A stretch of 64,000 nt of DNA from Sabellastarte sp. h YS-2021 (GCA_964017235.1 OZ024931.1:136340033-136404032), one strand, 5' to 3'. Shown: positions 18,820-31,090, counted from the first letter of the stretch. Notes: generated by a model not told the origin, from the letters alone. Made by a program: numbers and translations.

Positions 18820-19910
18820 TATATAAAGAAAATACTGCATTATGCAATAGCTTTTGAGTAACAACTGATTTACTCAACATTGAGAATGTCAAAGTAGCTT
18901 TTGTTCAGCTATGCAATCAGTTAAAGGGCTGGAATTTTAATATGGTATAACTCGAGCAAAAGTAGGTAAATAACATATTTAAAGAAATACTGTAAATGAA
19001 ATAGCTTTTAAGCTACAACTGATTTACTCAACAGTGAGAACTTGAAAGTAGCTATTGCTCAGCTATGCCATGAGGTACAGGTCTACAATTTAACTATGTT
19101 ATAGCTGACCCACAAGTATGTAAACAACATATTTAAACAAAATACTCTAAATGCAATAGTTTCTGATTCACTCAACAGTGAGAACCTGAGAATAGCTATT
19201 CCATAGCTATGCCATGAGCTACTCATCTGCAATTTTACTATCTTATAGCTAATTCAAAAGTACACGAATAAGATATTTTATCAAAATTCTCTGAATGCCA
19301 TGGTCTTCAAGTTAAAACTGATTTACTCAGAGTAAATCTCAAAGAAGCTATTGCTCAGCTATGCAATGAGCTACAGGTCTGCAACTTAACTATGTTATAC
19401 TGACCCAAAAGTAGATGGACAACATATTTATAGAAAATACTTTAAATGCAATAGTTTTCAAGTTACAACTGATTTACTCAACAGTGAGAACCTGAGAATA
19501 GCTATTACATAGCTATGCCATAAGCTACATGTCTGCATTTTACAATGTTATAGCTAATTCAAAAGTTGATGAGTCACATATTAAAACACAATTCTTTAAA
19601 TGCAATAGTTTTCAAGTTACAACGGATTAACTCAACAGAGAAAACCTCAAAGTAGCTATATGTCAACTATGCCATGAGCTACAGGTCTGCAACTTTACTA
19701 TGTTATAGCATACCCAAAAGTAGGTGAACAACATATTTAAACAAAATACTGTAAATACAATACTTTTCAGCTTACAACTGATTTACTCAACAGTGAAAAC
19801 TTGAAAGTAGCTATTACTCAGCTAGGGATTGAGGTACAGGTCTGCAATTTTCCTAGTTATAGCTGACACAAAAATAGGTGAACAACATATTTAAACAAAA
19901 TACCCTACAT
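18820..19910. repeat. ~150-bp satellite array, left part (about 7 units)
   Basis: Each unit has 'caagttacaactgattta', 'ctcaacagtgagaacct', 'aaagtagctattactcagct', 'ctacaggtctgcaa' and 'gaacaacatatttaaaca'. Spacing is about 150 bases. The array continues at 26492 after DIRS copy 2 and was a single array before that insertion. Non-coding. Confidence 0.9.
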
Positions 19911-20632
19911 TTGAAAATTCTAATTACTTAAATGTAGCTTTTATAAGCTACAAGCTTACCATGTGGGACTGATTGCTGTTCTCCCGATGTCCGCAGGCCC
20001 GGCCAACGTCTAAGAAAAATAGACATTTATAGTTAGCCATAGCCTCAGGTCGTCCTTGTGTGGTACACTCTGAGATTCGTCTCCTTTTTCTAGTTCCAGT
20101 TTTTAACCATACCCCCTCAGCTGTAATACAACGGGGAGGCAGGGTGGGAGTGTCTTCAGTCCCACATGGTAGTAATTGTGCTACAATAGCTTACCATGTG
20201 GGACTGATTGCTGAATCCAACTGCTCGGTGGAGGGATTACAGCTGAGACTGGAAGATATGTCAATTTTTTAGATTTTGAAGTAATAGATTAGAATGAATG
20301 ATAGAAATACCAGTTTGAGTCCCATTTACAGTGCCCCAGTCCCGAAGACTGGACCTGTAAAAAGCCAAAATCCTGAATTGTATGAATGACAGTGCTAAAA
20401 ACTGTCTGGATGTTTGATTGGAGGAGAAAAGTGCAGCCGATGCTCACTTATGCAGAGTGAAGCCCCCAGGGTTAATCCATGAGGGAGAACAAGCGCTAGG
20501 CTTGGAATTCTCGTAATTTTTGCCATCCTAAAATGAGATTAATGACAACCTTTAAAAGTCCTTAATACATAATACAATATATATAGAAAAGTACAAAAGA
20601 CCTTACCCAAACATCCTGAAGAGATAAACATA

Positions 20633-21900
20633 TACCTAGACCCTGGGATTTAGACTCCTGAAGACTTGGTTGAAGCGGAAGTGTCCCCCCCTTTCTTTCC
20701 GAGGATAATTGGTCTGAGGAGAAGGGTCTAGGACTTGTGCCACCACTACTGGACCCAGATGCATATTGTTGTCGTCTGACCAAGTGAGGTCTTTTAGGTA
20801 AAAATTAGTAAATGTGTGTGAGCTTTCCAGTGCCAGGCTTGCATGATTTGGTCCACCGATACCCCACCATAAAAGGTCTTAGAGGCCTTGAAGGCCCGAA
20901 TGTCATGCACTTTAACTTAAACCAAGTCCAGGGCTTGTTGGTCTGCTTGTTTGTAACAAAGTACAATGGTTTGTTTTTAACCAAGAAGAGAGGGTAGCGG
21001 GTCTGATGTCTGAGGTGTGTCCTTTCTTGAAGGAAATGAAAAGTTAAGATCGAGACCCTCTCAGGTCTTGGTTCGATCCAAGTAATACCTAAGGGCCTGT
21101 ACCACACACAAGGTCCTGTCTTCTTTGAATTGTCTATCTACAATGGTAGTCAAAGCAGTAGTCACCGGAGACACACTTTGAGAATCTTCTCTTGCTAGTT
21201 GGTTTTTGGCTATGAAATTAGAAGCAAGGCGACTTTTTCCCATTGGCCTAGATTAGATACTTTGTTTGCAACCCAGGCAGTCAAAGCAGTAGTCACTGGA
21301 GACACACTTTGAGAATCTCATCTTGCTAGTTGGTTTTTGGCTATGAAATTAGAAAAACCTAGATTAGATACTTGTTTGCAACCCAGGCATGAATTTTGCT
21401 GCGGCGCTTGCCAGAGGCCAAAGCTAGCACGATGTTTGAGGTCGGTGTCTTTCATAGGCTCAAAGGGTGCTTTTGTGAGCTCATTAAGCACAACAGAAAG
21501 GTTCCATTTCGGATGATTCCTGGAACTTTTGAGAACATGCCTGTAAAAACTAGAGAGAAAAACCTGTGAAGGTCTGAGTTTTGTGAAATATGGCGCCCAG
21601 CTGGGCCCAAAGTGTCAACAATGGCCGTCCTGTAACCATCAATGGTTGAGGGGTGCCTGTTTAGATCTTGGTACAGGTACAAAGTCTGAGACTTGTTTCA
21701 CAGAGGGAGTGGAGAAATCCACCGAAGTTTCTCTGCACCATATCTCAAATAAGGCCCACTTTGACTTGTAGATGGTCCTTGTTGTTAACCTCTGAGGGGC
21801 AGCAATTCTCTCTCCCACCCCCACAGAGAAGCCTTGTTCTTGTAGCTGTCCACTCCCAGACACCAGGCGTAGAGGTTGAGATGCTGTGGATTGCTGTGAA
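20633..21900 (-). pseudogene. tyrosine recombinase pseudogene, DIRS copy 2
   Basis: Fragments in several frames align with the copy 1 recombinase. KRRSKIHAW keeps the catalytic Arg but has E changed to K. HDIRAF keeps H and R. The C-terminus with the Tyr region is near 20800. A short segment is duplicated (about 21130-21240 and 21275-21390), and there are several frameshifts. Not functional. Confidence 0.85.
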
Positions 21901-22005
21901 ACACATAATTGTGGGACTGTTTGAGACGAGTGGTAAATAGATCTACATGAGGGGTGAACCACTTTTGACAGATCTGTTTGAATGTCTGTGGATGCAGTGA
22001 CCATT

Positions 22006-22882
22006 CCGTCGACTAGGGACGTCACGACTCCAAATATTTCATGTCGACTAATCGGTAAGTACTATTCGTGTCGACACCGAATAACTGTCGAATTAAAATA
22101 ACATCCAAACATCTTAAGTTTCATATTGTAAAAAGCACAGGAAACAATAATTATGTGAAATAAAATGAAAATATATGCATATAACTAGGGCTGTGACGGG
22201 TTAAAAAAAAACGGCATCGAGTACTCGCCCCCTGAAAACCGGCCTGAATTCGAGTAACCGTGAGATTAAGTTCCCACCATAAGAAGTCTTCTGTAAACAA
22301 ATGGTCAATTCCGTAGTCGATTCCGGAAATGAAACTTTTGAAGAAAAACATCTCCTATTTAACCAGATATTATAGATTATGGAGTAAATTTTTGGTTTTC
22401 AAGCAAAAACAACAACTTTAATTGATGTTATGTGACAGAAATGCCGAAATGCAGCATATTTTACACAAACGTTTCATTACGTGGGCGATAATACAATACC
22501 TCGCGAGTAACCGAGTACTTAAAATGGACTCTAGTACAAGCCAAGATCGCCTCGTACACCGAAGCTCGAGTACTGGTTCGCAGCCCTACATATAACCTGT
22601 AAAAATGAATAAATTTGCTGTTTTCCTTCTACTTCGTTTATTTCAGATATTAAGTGAGCGATATAAGATGTAATGGTACTTCCGGTTTTACGTGAATGCA
22701 TAAACAATTTGGATTTCAGCTTATTTTATGTGACAATATGGACATATTTCATAGATTCAGACCTTCTGCCATCTTTTACACTACATTGTGCGATTATTCT
22801 GACTTTAAAATATGAACCAGTAAACTGCAGTATTCTAACCGTTGTCGATTATTCGGTTAGTCGTGACGCCCCTACTGTTGAC
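22006..22882. mobile_element. outer hAT-type MITE with 8-bp target duplication
   Basis: The element is 22014-22874 (861 bp), with terminal inverted repeats TAGGG(A/G)CGTCACGAC at both ends. It is flanked by 8-bp target duplications ccgtcgac (22006-22013) and ctgttgac (22875-22882), which differ at two positions, both consistent with CpG to TpG decay. The 8-bp duplication and the TAGGG-type ends are hAT hallmarks. No transposase, so it is non-autonomous. It contains another MITE; without that it would be about 450 bp. Confidence 0.88.
22178..22596. mobile_element. inner hAT-type MITE nested in the outer one
   Basis: The element is 22186-22588 (403 bp). Ends are TAGGGCTGTGA and TTCGCAGCCCTA (inverted repeat TAGGGCTG(T/C)GA). 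It is flanked by a perfect 8-bp target duplication catataac at 22178-22185 and 22589-22596. Internal sequence contains repeated 'gagtactcg'/'cgagtac' motifs. No ORF. It belongs to a different hAT subfamily from its host and is younger than it. Confidence 0.9.
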
Positions 22883-23959
22883 TGTACTGTGTTTGACCTG
22901 GATAGAAGGTCGGCCATCACATTCAGACACCCTGGAATGTGTCTGCCTTTAAGGTTTATGATGGCACCAGGTCATGATCTTCGACATGAGAGTGCACATC
23001 TCTGCTGAGTGAGTTCCTCCTCGTTTGTTTATGTAGGCTACCACTGTTGAGTTGTCTGTTGCAACCAACACAGTTTGGTTTTGACACTGGTCCCTGAAGC
23101 TACGAAGGGCCAGGGAAAACGCTTCAACTCTAGAACATTTATGTGTAGCCTTTTTTCCCTGTCTGACCACAGACCCTTGGTAGAGGTTTGCTCTAAGTGA
23201 GCACCCCAGCCTTTGTTTAAGGCATCTGTACAGAGTTGGATACTGTGGTCTTTGGGATGAAGATTTGCACCTTTCATCACGTTTGAGGGATTCTGCCACC
23301 ACTCTAGGTGTGCTGAAATGGTTTCTGTCCAAGGAAGGAGACTGTCCAGCGACTAAGGGTATCTCCAGTGCTCCTTGAGGTGAAACTGAAGAGCCTCATG
23401 TGAAGGTGTCCCTCCGGGACCATTTTCTTCGTTGAGGCAAGCGACATCAGTTAGCGACAGCAAACATCTGGCAGCCAAAACACGTTTTGACTTGAGACGT
23501 ACGATCAAATCCTGAAGTTTGGGCCATCTGTCTAGAGTGGGTTTTACAAGGGGTTGAATCTAGATGGTATTCGTAGCCCAAAAATGAAAACACCTGACAC
23601 TGGACTCTGGATTTTCCATTTGAACCTTTCTACAAGCAGAAAGTTGTCGAGCCTGATTATGTCGGTCACTGGCCTCTACCTGGGTGAGGCTTTGGGACTA
23701 AGAACAGGCGATTGTAAAACCAGAAGGATTTTACATTTTCCACTCTTTCTATTGCATTCTTTGACGGAAGAGACTGGAAAAGAGAACAGAGTTAGATCTT
23801 GATGGGCCTTGTAGTGAATCAGGGGGACAAATTTTGATTGGTAAGAATGTTTAACATATTGTTTGAGCATTGTTTGTCTGCCAGGCTCTTCTGAAAGAAC
23901 GGAGAACTCCTACTGGTGGACTAAGGGAGGCTTATAAGGAGTCATTGGGAGGAGGGTTT

Positions 23960-25430
23960 TACAACCTCGTCCCCTTTTGTGAGGTTGACAATGACCTCTG
24001 GAGCCTCTGCTACTCGATTTCCCCCTACCTGGGGAAAACGATAGTTACTGCTTGGAATGGATCGACTCCCATAGGGGTGTTTCCTGTAGGAGCCTCTAGG
24101 TTGTGGGGATCGTGAAAGGGCTGATTTGATAGGGCCTAAACCCTAAAAGTTGTTACAGGTGCCTTGAGGAGGAACTCTTGTCCCTTCTTAACTAATGTGC
24201 CTGGAACAAATGAGAGAGAGAAAATCGGGAACGCCAAAGTTCTTAAGACCTGGTATCTCCCCTGACTTCCCCATAATGTAGGACTCTCTGGAGAGTGGGC
24301 TAAGGCCTTACTTGACAGGCTATGAGACTCTGTAGGATAAGGATCCTGTTATACAGGATATCAGTCATACGTCTTTTTTTTTTCAAATCATCTTTGGCTG
24401 CTGTTTTTATGTAGGCACCCTGGAAACTTAGTTGACCTGTTGAAGGTAGCCCTGATACTGTCATAATAGTTTCCGAGACTAGGTGTATTAAAAAATGACC
24501 TAGGTAAAAGCAGCCAAAAATTAAGGTTATAGAGATTTTGCCTTGCCTGAAGCTCAAACTCTTTGTCTACCAGTAGGGTACCTAGCCCATAAGGGGCCAG
24601 CGAGACTAGGGGAGATATAGATTTGAAATCTTGTAAATTGTCCTCAAAACAAGGCTGTCCCGATTGTACCCCCTAGTAGAATCAGGGGTTTTATAGATTT
24701 ATTTTCAGGGAAATTAGTAACCTGAAAGTCCTGCTAAAATTTATCAAAGCATCTTTAGTTGAGGACTCAATGGGAGTATGGCTGAAGGGCCCCTTGGCCT
24801 AAGCTCCTGTTGGCCTGCTACATCATTGAGAGTCCAGACTGTTGAGGACCGAGGCATAAAGTCCCTGGGGTCAGGAAGATTCCAAAATCTGCCAAAGTTT
24901 CAATGTCCTCAGAATATGGATAGGGGTAAGTCAGACAATCTACTTCCCTATAAAAATACAGAGTCCGGTCTGAATAAAGGACCTTGTTTAAAAGAAGCCC
25001 TCTTGGGCTTGAGGGCTTTGGACTTGCATCGAAGCCTCAGATAAGTGATATTTAATACAAGGCTTGTGTACTTTTAATCCAAGTGTGTGCTAGGATTATT
25101 CAGAGTTCTGATCTGGAACCATCATCCAAACATCGGATTTTAGATCGGATTTTAGAGCCTATCATCCGAACATCAGACCATGCTCGGATGGTTAGTACTT
25201 GGGGAATAATGCAAGTCAAACTGATGGTTGGGACCAGGCTTCAAAAAATCCGAGCATCCGATTTTAGATCCAATCATCCGAACATCAGACCATACTCGGA
25301 TTGTTAGTACTTGGGCAATAAGTTTGGACCAGGCCTCAGATTCAAGCAGGGATCTGATCCACCCCCGCCTGGAATAGGTTGACAGGTTTAATCTATCAGA
25401 AGCCTGGAACCTCCCCATTGTTGTTTTAAC
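23960..25430 (-). pseudogene. Gag pseudogene, DIRS copy 2
   Basis: Aligns with the Gag of copy 3, including the central domain that copy 1 lacks. On the plus strand, 'caaaacaaggctgtccc' (24646) and 'gctgaagggcccc' (24781) match the equivalent places in copy 3. Frames are broken throughout. The N-terminal cysteine-rich part is missing and its place is taken by 25430-26150. Confidence 0.75.
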
Positions 25431-25529
25431 AGTTAGTTTACTATGTTGTTGAATATTTATTTTAAATATTTATATTTTCATGTTCATATAAATGTATTTG
25501 ATCTTTAATAAAAAGCACAAAAAAGGGGG

Positions 25530-26120
25530 GGGGGACGACTTGGTGTATTGCCAAACTAAGGTTTTGCAAGCACCTGCTGTCTAGACGAAGACAATTTTGA
25601 ACAAGGACTCATTTACTGCTTATTTTTAAGTTTTAACCCTTAAATGGTCAATAATGTAGCAAATAAGGGATAAAATATTTTATTTTATTTCGACAGGTAA
25701 AGGTCCTGTATAAAAAACTACATACACGCATCTCTCAGCACATGCTGTCTAGACATGACGTCACCACAGGGGCTTCCCCAAGGATTCCCCAAGTTAGTTT
25801 TGTGCTTAAAATGGACAAATACTGTAGCAGAACGGGGATAAACCTTTCAAATATTGATTTTATTTCAACAGGCATATATTCCTGTATATAAGCTACATGC
25901 ACGAATCGTGCATTAGTTTTGCCTAGACAAAGATGGAAGTTGTTTCCGAAGATTTCTACAACAAGGACTCGTTTCCGTGCTTTATTTCATATTTTAACCC
26001 TTAAAATGGTGAAATAATGTAGCAGATAGGAGTAAACCCTTAAAATATTTATTTTCTTTGATTTCAACAGGCATAGATCCTGTATATATGCTACACAAAT
26101 GAGCCGTTGTCGCCCCATCT
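25530..26120. repeat. three tandem ~175-bp units inside DIRS copy 2
   Basis: Units carry 'ctgtctagac' or 'tgcctagac', 'acaaggactc', 'ttttaacccttaa', 'aatgtagca' and 'caacaggcatagatcctgta' in the same order, starting near 25570, 25745 and 25920. A (G)10 tract lies just upstream at about 25526. Copies 1 and 3 have no counterpart, so this is an insertion or replacement at the Gag N-terminus. Confidence 0.7.
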
Positions 26121-26491
26121 CTTCTTTACTGTAAGGTTTACAATGTGAACCCGGAAGTGGATTTAAGTTGTAAAATATGTTAAATATACTTACCTGTTCT
26201 GTAAATTGTCCTAAAAATATGATTCTATGGTGTAAAATAAAGAAACTGATGAAGTTTCAGTATCCAACAAGAATATACATGTAAAAGTAAAACTTCTTTC
26301 CCTGCAATAAAAAGCGAGTAAATCACGCGGCCAACGAGAAAAAGGAGACGAATCTCAGAGTGTACCGCGAGAGGACAACCTGAGGCTACGGCCAACTATA
26401 AATGTCTATTTTTCTTAGACATTTGCCGGGCCTGCAGCCATCTGGGAACAGCAATCAGTCCCACATGGTAAGCTATTGTAGCGCAATAAAA

Positions 26492-27800
26492 GCAATACTT
26501 TTCAAGTTACAACTGATTTTCTCAACAGTAAAAACCTGAAAGTAGCTATTGCTAAGTGATGCCATGACATACAAGTCTGCAAATTCACTATGTTATAGCT
26601 GACCCAAAAGTAGGTGAAAAACATATTTATAGAAAATACTGTAAATGCAATATTTGTCAAGTTACAGCTGATTTACTCAACAGTGAGAACCTGAGAATAG
26701 CTATTACACAGCTATGCCATGAGCTACACATCTCCAATTTTACAATGTTATAGCTAATTCAAAAGTAGATGAATAACATAGTTAAAAAATTCTCTAAATG
26801 CAATAGTTTTCAAGTTACAACTGATTTACTGAACAGTGAGAATCTCAAAGTAGCTATTACTCAGCTATGCCATGACATACAGGTCTGCAATTTCACTATG
26901 TTATAGCTGACCCCAAAGTTGGTGAACAACATATTTAAACAAAATACTCTAAATGCAATGGTTTTCACGTTACAATTGATTTACTCAACAGTGAGAACCT
27001 CAAAGTAGCTATTGTTCAGCTAGAGAATGAGGTACAGGTCTGCACTTTTACTATGTTGTAGCTCATCCAAAAGTAGGTGAACAACATATTTAAACAAAAT
27101 ACTGTAAATGCAATACTTTTCAGCTTACAACTGATTTACTCAACAATGAAAACCTCAAAGTAGCTATTGCTCAGCTAGGGAATGAGGTACAGGTCTGCAT
27201 GCCATGAGCTACAGGTCTGCAATTTTACTATGTTACAGCTGATTCAAAAGTAGATGAATAACATATTTAAACAAAATTCTCTGAATGCAATAGTTTTAAA
27301 GTTACAACTGATTTACTCAACAATGAAAACCTCAAAGTAGCTATTACTGAGCTATGCTGTGAGCTACAGGTCTGCAATTTTGCTATGTTATAGCTGATTC
27401 ATAAGTACATGAATAATACATTAAACAAAGTACACTAAATGCAATAGTTTTCAAGTTACAAGCAATTTATTCAACAGTGATAACCTAAAAGTAGCTATTA
27501 CTCAGCTATGCAATGAGCTACAGGTCTGCAATTTCACTATGTTATAGCTGACCCCAAAGTAGCCGAATAACGTATTTACACTAAATTCTCTAAATGCAAT
27601 AGTTTTCAAGTTACAAATGATTTTACTCATTATGGAAGGTACTGAAAAGTCAGAAAGTAGCTATTACTCATTTAGCTATTGGGATAGACGCCCAAGTTAC
27701 TCACCATGTTGTAGCTATGGAAAAAGTAGCTGAATAACATATTTTAACAAAATGCTCTAAATACAATACTTTTCAAGTTATAAGTGATTTAGTCCATGAT
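26492..27800. repeat. ~150-bp satellite array, right part (about 8 units)
   Basis: Same unit as 18820-19910. It resumes exactly at 'gcaatacttttcaagttac' after the right end of DIRS copy 2. The last unit (27630-27790) is divergent and resembles the copies near the window start. Confidence 0.9.
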
Positions 27801-28199
27801 TTCATGAATTGTAATGCATTAAAATTATTTTAAAAATTCTTAAAAAATAACTAAGAAAGATCCAGGCCTGAGACACACACAAGGGAATCTATTTGTGGTC
27901 TAGTACATATCTGCAAGATATGACAGAAATCCCTGCAATAGTCAATGAGAAAATTGGGATACAGTGTTGAAATTTTCACACTTTGGGTGGGGGGTACCGC
28001 ACTTGTAATGGCTCTGGGGAACAGACAAATGAACAGATCTGCATGCCTTGAACAAGTTTTCATCCTACGTAGATGAGGCATCTTAAAATTAACAGCATGT
28101 CTCTGGGCCTTGTAGTTTTGGAGGAGAAGTCGTTCACGTGTACGCATATACAGACGCCGCAGAGTGATGCCATAATTGACATAATAAAACCAGGATATG

Positions 28200-28850
28200 G
28201 TGTAACATGATAATCTTATAACACCATCATCAATATTAAACTATAGTAGTAAGTTCAAGTATAGTTATACTGTAGAAAAGGCAGCTTTTATTCACAAAAA
28301 CATAACTTTGACGTGGAAAAGTTACAGCTACAAAATAATGTTGAATAAATTGATGTTCTAAGTTTTAATTTGAAAATTTTAATAATATTAGACAGTGACA
28401 ATAGTTTCAATGGCATGAAATTACAATGTATTTGGAACACGTGTTAACTTGATTCCAGAATGGGATCTGTTCCAGATATTTCATAAATATGTGATAAAAC
28501 CAGCATCTGTTGTAACATCATCTTATACAACTATGATCAATTATAATAGTTAACTACTGTTATACGTTCAAGTACAGTTCGTTCTTGCCAAAAAGGGAGC
28601 TTTATTCATATAACATAACTTTGATTTGGAAAGTTACAGCGACAAAATAAATGTTGAATAAAATAGATATTCTAATCGTTAATCACTCACATGTTTATTA
28701 CCATTAAAGTAGTAAAGATAATTTCAGTTATATGAAAATGGAATGAATTTATAAAAGGTGTACTGGATTAAAGGATGGGACCTATTCCAAATACTTCATA
28801 AATATGTAAAACCAGGACATGTAGCATCATAATCTTATAAAACTATGAAC
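28200..28850. repeat. two ~310-bp repeat units, right of the satellite
   Basis: Each has 'ataacatgataatcttata'-type sequence, 'cataactttga', 'gttacag' plus 'acaaaataatgttgaataaa' and 'gggatctgttccagatattt'. These match 18380-18700. Non-coding. Confidence 0.65.
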
Positions 28851-29049
28851 AAGATCACACTACAGTAATAAGTTCAAGTACAGTTAGATACATGGATGTA
28901 ACACACTTAATGGCCTGCTTCAGACTTTATATCATATTGATTGCCGAGGGTTCCAGTGTACCACTACATGGGTAAGACTTGGCTCAAACCCGCCACTGAT
29001 TGTTGACAGCTTCCCACAACAACTTAGTTGTGACTGTTAAGGTGTAGCA

Positions 29050-29700
29050 TGACCCAATTAAACTTACCTCATACTGGGTTTATTTTATTATCTTGTCTGT
29101 CAAATGGTTATTTTCTGTCTATAACATACACAATAACTATTGCATATGGTAAGAAATTTTTCATGATTAGATGGAGCGTTAAAATTGACCTATTTTCTTA
29201 TTCACGGAAGATTTCTTGGGAGGGAGTAAAAATAGCCAAAAGTAATGGTAACTGGCATGACATATTCGAATTTGCAACAGCAATGAAAAAAAGAATTTGT
29301 GATTTAAATTGTCTATCTTTACAAAAGGCGCAACTTCAATAACGAATTCTGGAAAGAAGTTTTCATAGCATGGATGAAATATAAAATAACATAGCACGAC
29401 CAAATGGAAGTAGTTATCCTTTCCAGAGTTCTAATTTGCTTCAAGTAAGAAACTTAATGATCACTACACATCCAGTGTATATGAATGATATTCTGAACAA
29501 TACAGATATCAGCAATTTTGTCTAAAGTTTGAGGTACCTTTGTCCTTTATTGATTTCTACAGTTTAACTCGCTCAATACCAAGAGTGGAAAAAGGTTACA
29601 TTGAAGTATTAAACTAACATCAAAATGTTTGTCCAATATTCTTAATATAAATGTTTATAAACTCTGAAGGATCCTCAAAATATGAGGCTTTGGTTAATAC
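29050..29700 (+). pseudogene. LINE ORF2 3'-region remnant (Tx1/L1-like), probable
   Basis: Shifting frames give NEFWKEVFIAWM near 29340-29375, DILNNTDISNFV near 29489, then LSFIDFYSLTRSIPRVEK near 29540-29595. Together these resemble the segment after the RT domain in Tx1/L1-clade LINEs (fWk.v..aw; Dil...g.f.sf; ..aIP..W). Several stops and frameshifts. Identification is from motif spacing by eye, so moderate. Confidence 0.5.
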
Positions 29701-30289
29701 ATTATTTTTTTCAAACTTAGAAAAATATGCAAAACAAAACTACTGATCGAAAATATTTTGTAGCATTTTAAATGAAAATTCCCACCACTTGGCACATTTT
29801 TGAATTTTGGAAATTTACAATGGCTGCCTCCGTCGGGTTTTTAACTGCACATATTAATTCTCCAGTGATTGAGTTTTAAAGATACATGTAAAGGATTCCA
29901 GATATATGTAAAGGATTAATACATTAAAATTAATTTTCATGAAAAACGAGTGAAGTAATAATTTAAAAACTATTTTGGTTTGGAGTCCTCAGAATTTATA
30001 AAATTGCACTTTTAAACGTAAGTTTTCATAAAGAACAAAAGGAAAATAATTTCCAATCCAACTGTGGAAAGCATTTGCTTTTTTGAGGTTGAGATGAAAC
30101 AAGTCCATGAAAAGTGGTCTATAGAATCTCCAGAATTTGTCCTGCCACGTACAAATATTTTGGTGAGAACTGATTTTATTTTCTTAAAATCTTCATCAAA
30201 TTTTAACCTTAATTTTCCTAATTTTTGCCAAAATTTCAATTTAATTTAAGCTTGTTCCTTTTGCTGTTCTTCTACAGACAATACTAGCA

Positions 30290-31090
30290 ACATGGCTACA
30301 TACACTGAAAAAATAACTCAAAGTCTCAACAAAATCCAAAGCCTTGCCAACCATGACCAAATGTTTGTTAAAGATGGCTCTATTTGTCTTCGTCCAGGAC
30401 AAGCAATCTTACTCAAACAGTCACAAAATTTATTGTAATGGAACTCTGGCTTCTATCTATTGTTGGTGAATTGAGTTTTACCGATATGCTGAAGGCATTT
30501 GGGCCCAAATGTACTCTCCCCACAAGGAAAACTACAGCTTTTTTCAAGTGTTGTTGACTCTATTGCAATTACTCATATGTGGAAAAGCTTGAACACTGAA
30601 AGCTATGGTACAATGACACGTCACTACCTAACAGATAAAGGGATTTTGAAATCATGCATCTCAGTAACCAAGCTCTTTACTCAGAAGTATATTGCTGAAA
30701 AAATAGCTACTGCTATTGAGGAAACCTGATTACATTGAAATTGCCTGGTGACCTTGTTGTTATTACAGTAACTGAAAATGCTAGTAATGAGACTCAAGCT
30801 TCAGCCAACATATGTTCTCTTTCATATAACATAAATTTGGCAGTAAAAGAAACAATTGACATTAATGTAGTAAGCAAAATATTGGGAAAGACCAATAAGC
30901 TGGTTACCTATTTTAACAAGAGCCCTACTGCTATGCGTATTCTCTTTAAAAAACAGAATGACTTCTTTCTGACAAGCACAAACTGATCCAGGATGTTGCC
31001 ATAATGTGGAACTTGCCTTTAGTAATGCTTGAAACTTTGAGCAAATAAACGGTTACTGAGCCAGCCATTAAAATAAATTGATTAGAAATT
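30290..31090 (+). pseudogene. hAT-superfamily transposase pseudogene (ZBED-like)
   Basis: Two open pieces match the hAT transposase core. 30499-30729 ends in YGTMTRHYLTDKGILKSCIS with a following KYIAEKIATAIEE. 30735-30986 has VTENASNETQA (usual TDNAsN), YNINLAVKETID (usual H.LNLav), LVTYFNKSPTAM and KKQND. The second catalytic Asp region is thus D changed to E, and the piece is interrupted by a frameshift at about 30730 and stops after 30986. The BED finger and C-terminal dimerisation domain are not recognisable. Dead. Confidence 0.75.

Larger units (their letters stand above)
21905..23960 (-). pseudogene. RT-RNase H pseudogene, DIRS copy 2, split by a hAT MITE
   Basis: RNase H is recognisable at about 22884-23300 (VLVATDNSTVVAYIN, INVLELK). 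RT N-terminal sequence follows to about 23870. The RT palm, including the YLDD motif (12210-12540 in copy 1), is deleted at about 23597. Most of the Dam-like region (11160-11390 in copy 1) is also missing. The 861-bp insertion at 22014-22874 separates the rest of the Dam-like part from RNase H. Confidence 0.85.
19911..26491 (-). mobile_element. DIRS retrotransposon, copy 2, degenerate and interrupted
   Basis: 6581 bp from ttgaaaattctaatt to gcgcaataaaa, with the same order and orientation as copy 1. Terminal repeats lie at about 19953-20093 and 26334-26474. They resemble each other far more than they resemble those of copy 1. The ICR (20158-20213) has lost much of its left half. All genes are broken. 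Inside it are a nested pair of hAT-type MITEs and a tandem repeat block replacing the Gag N-terminus. It sits inside the ~150-bp satellite. Confidence 0.93.
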
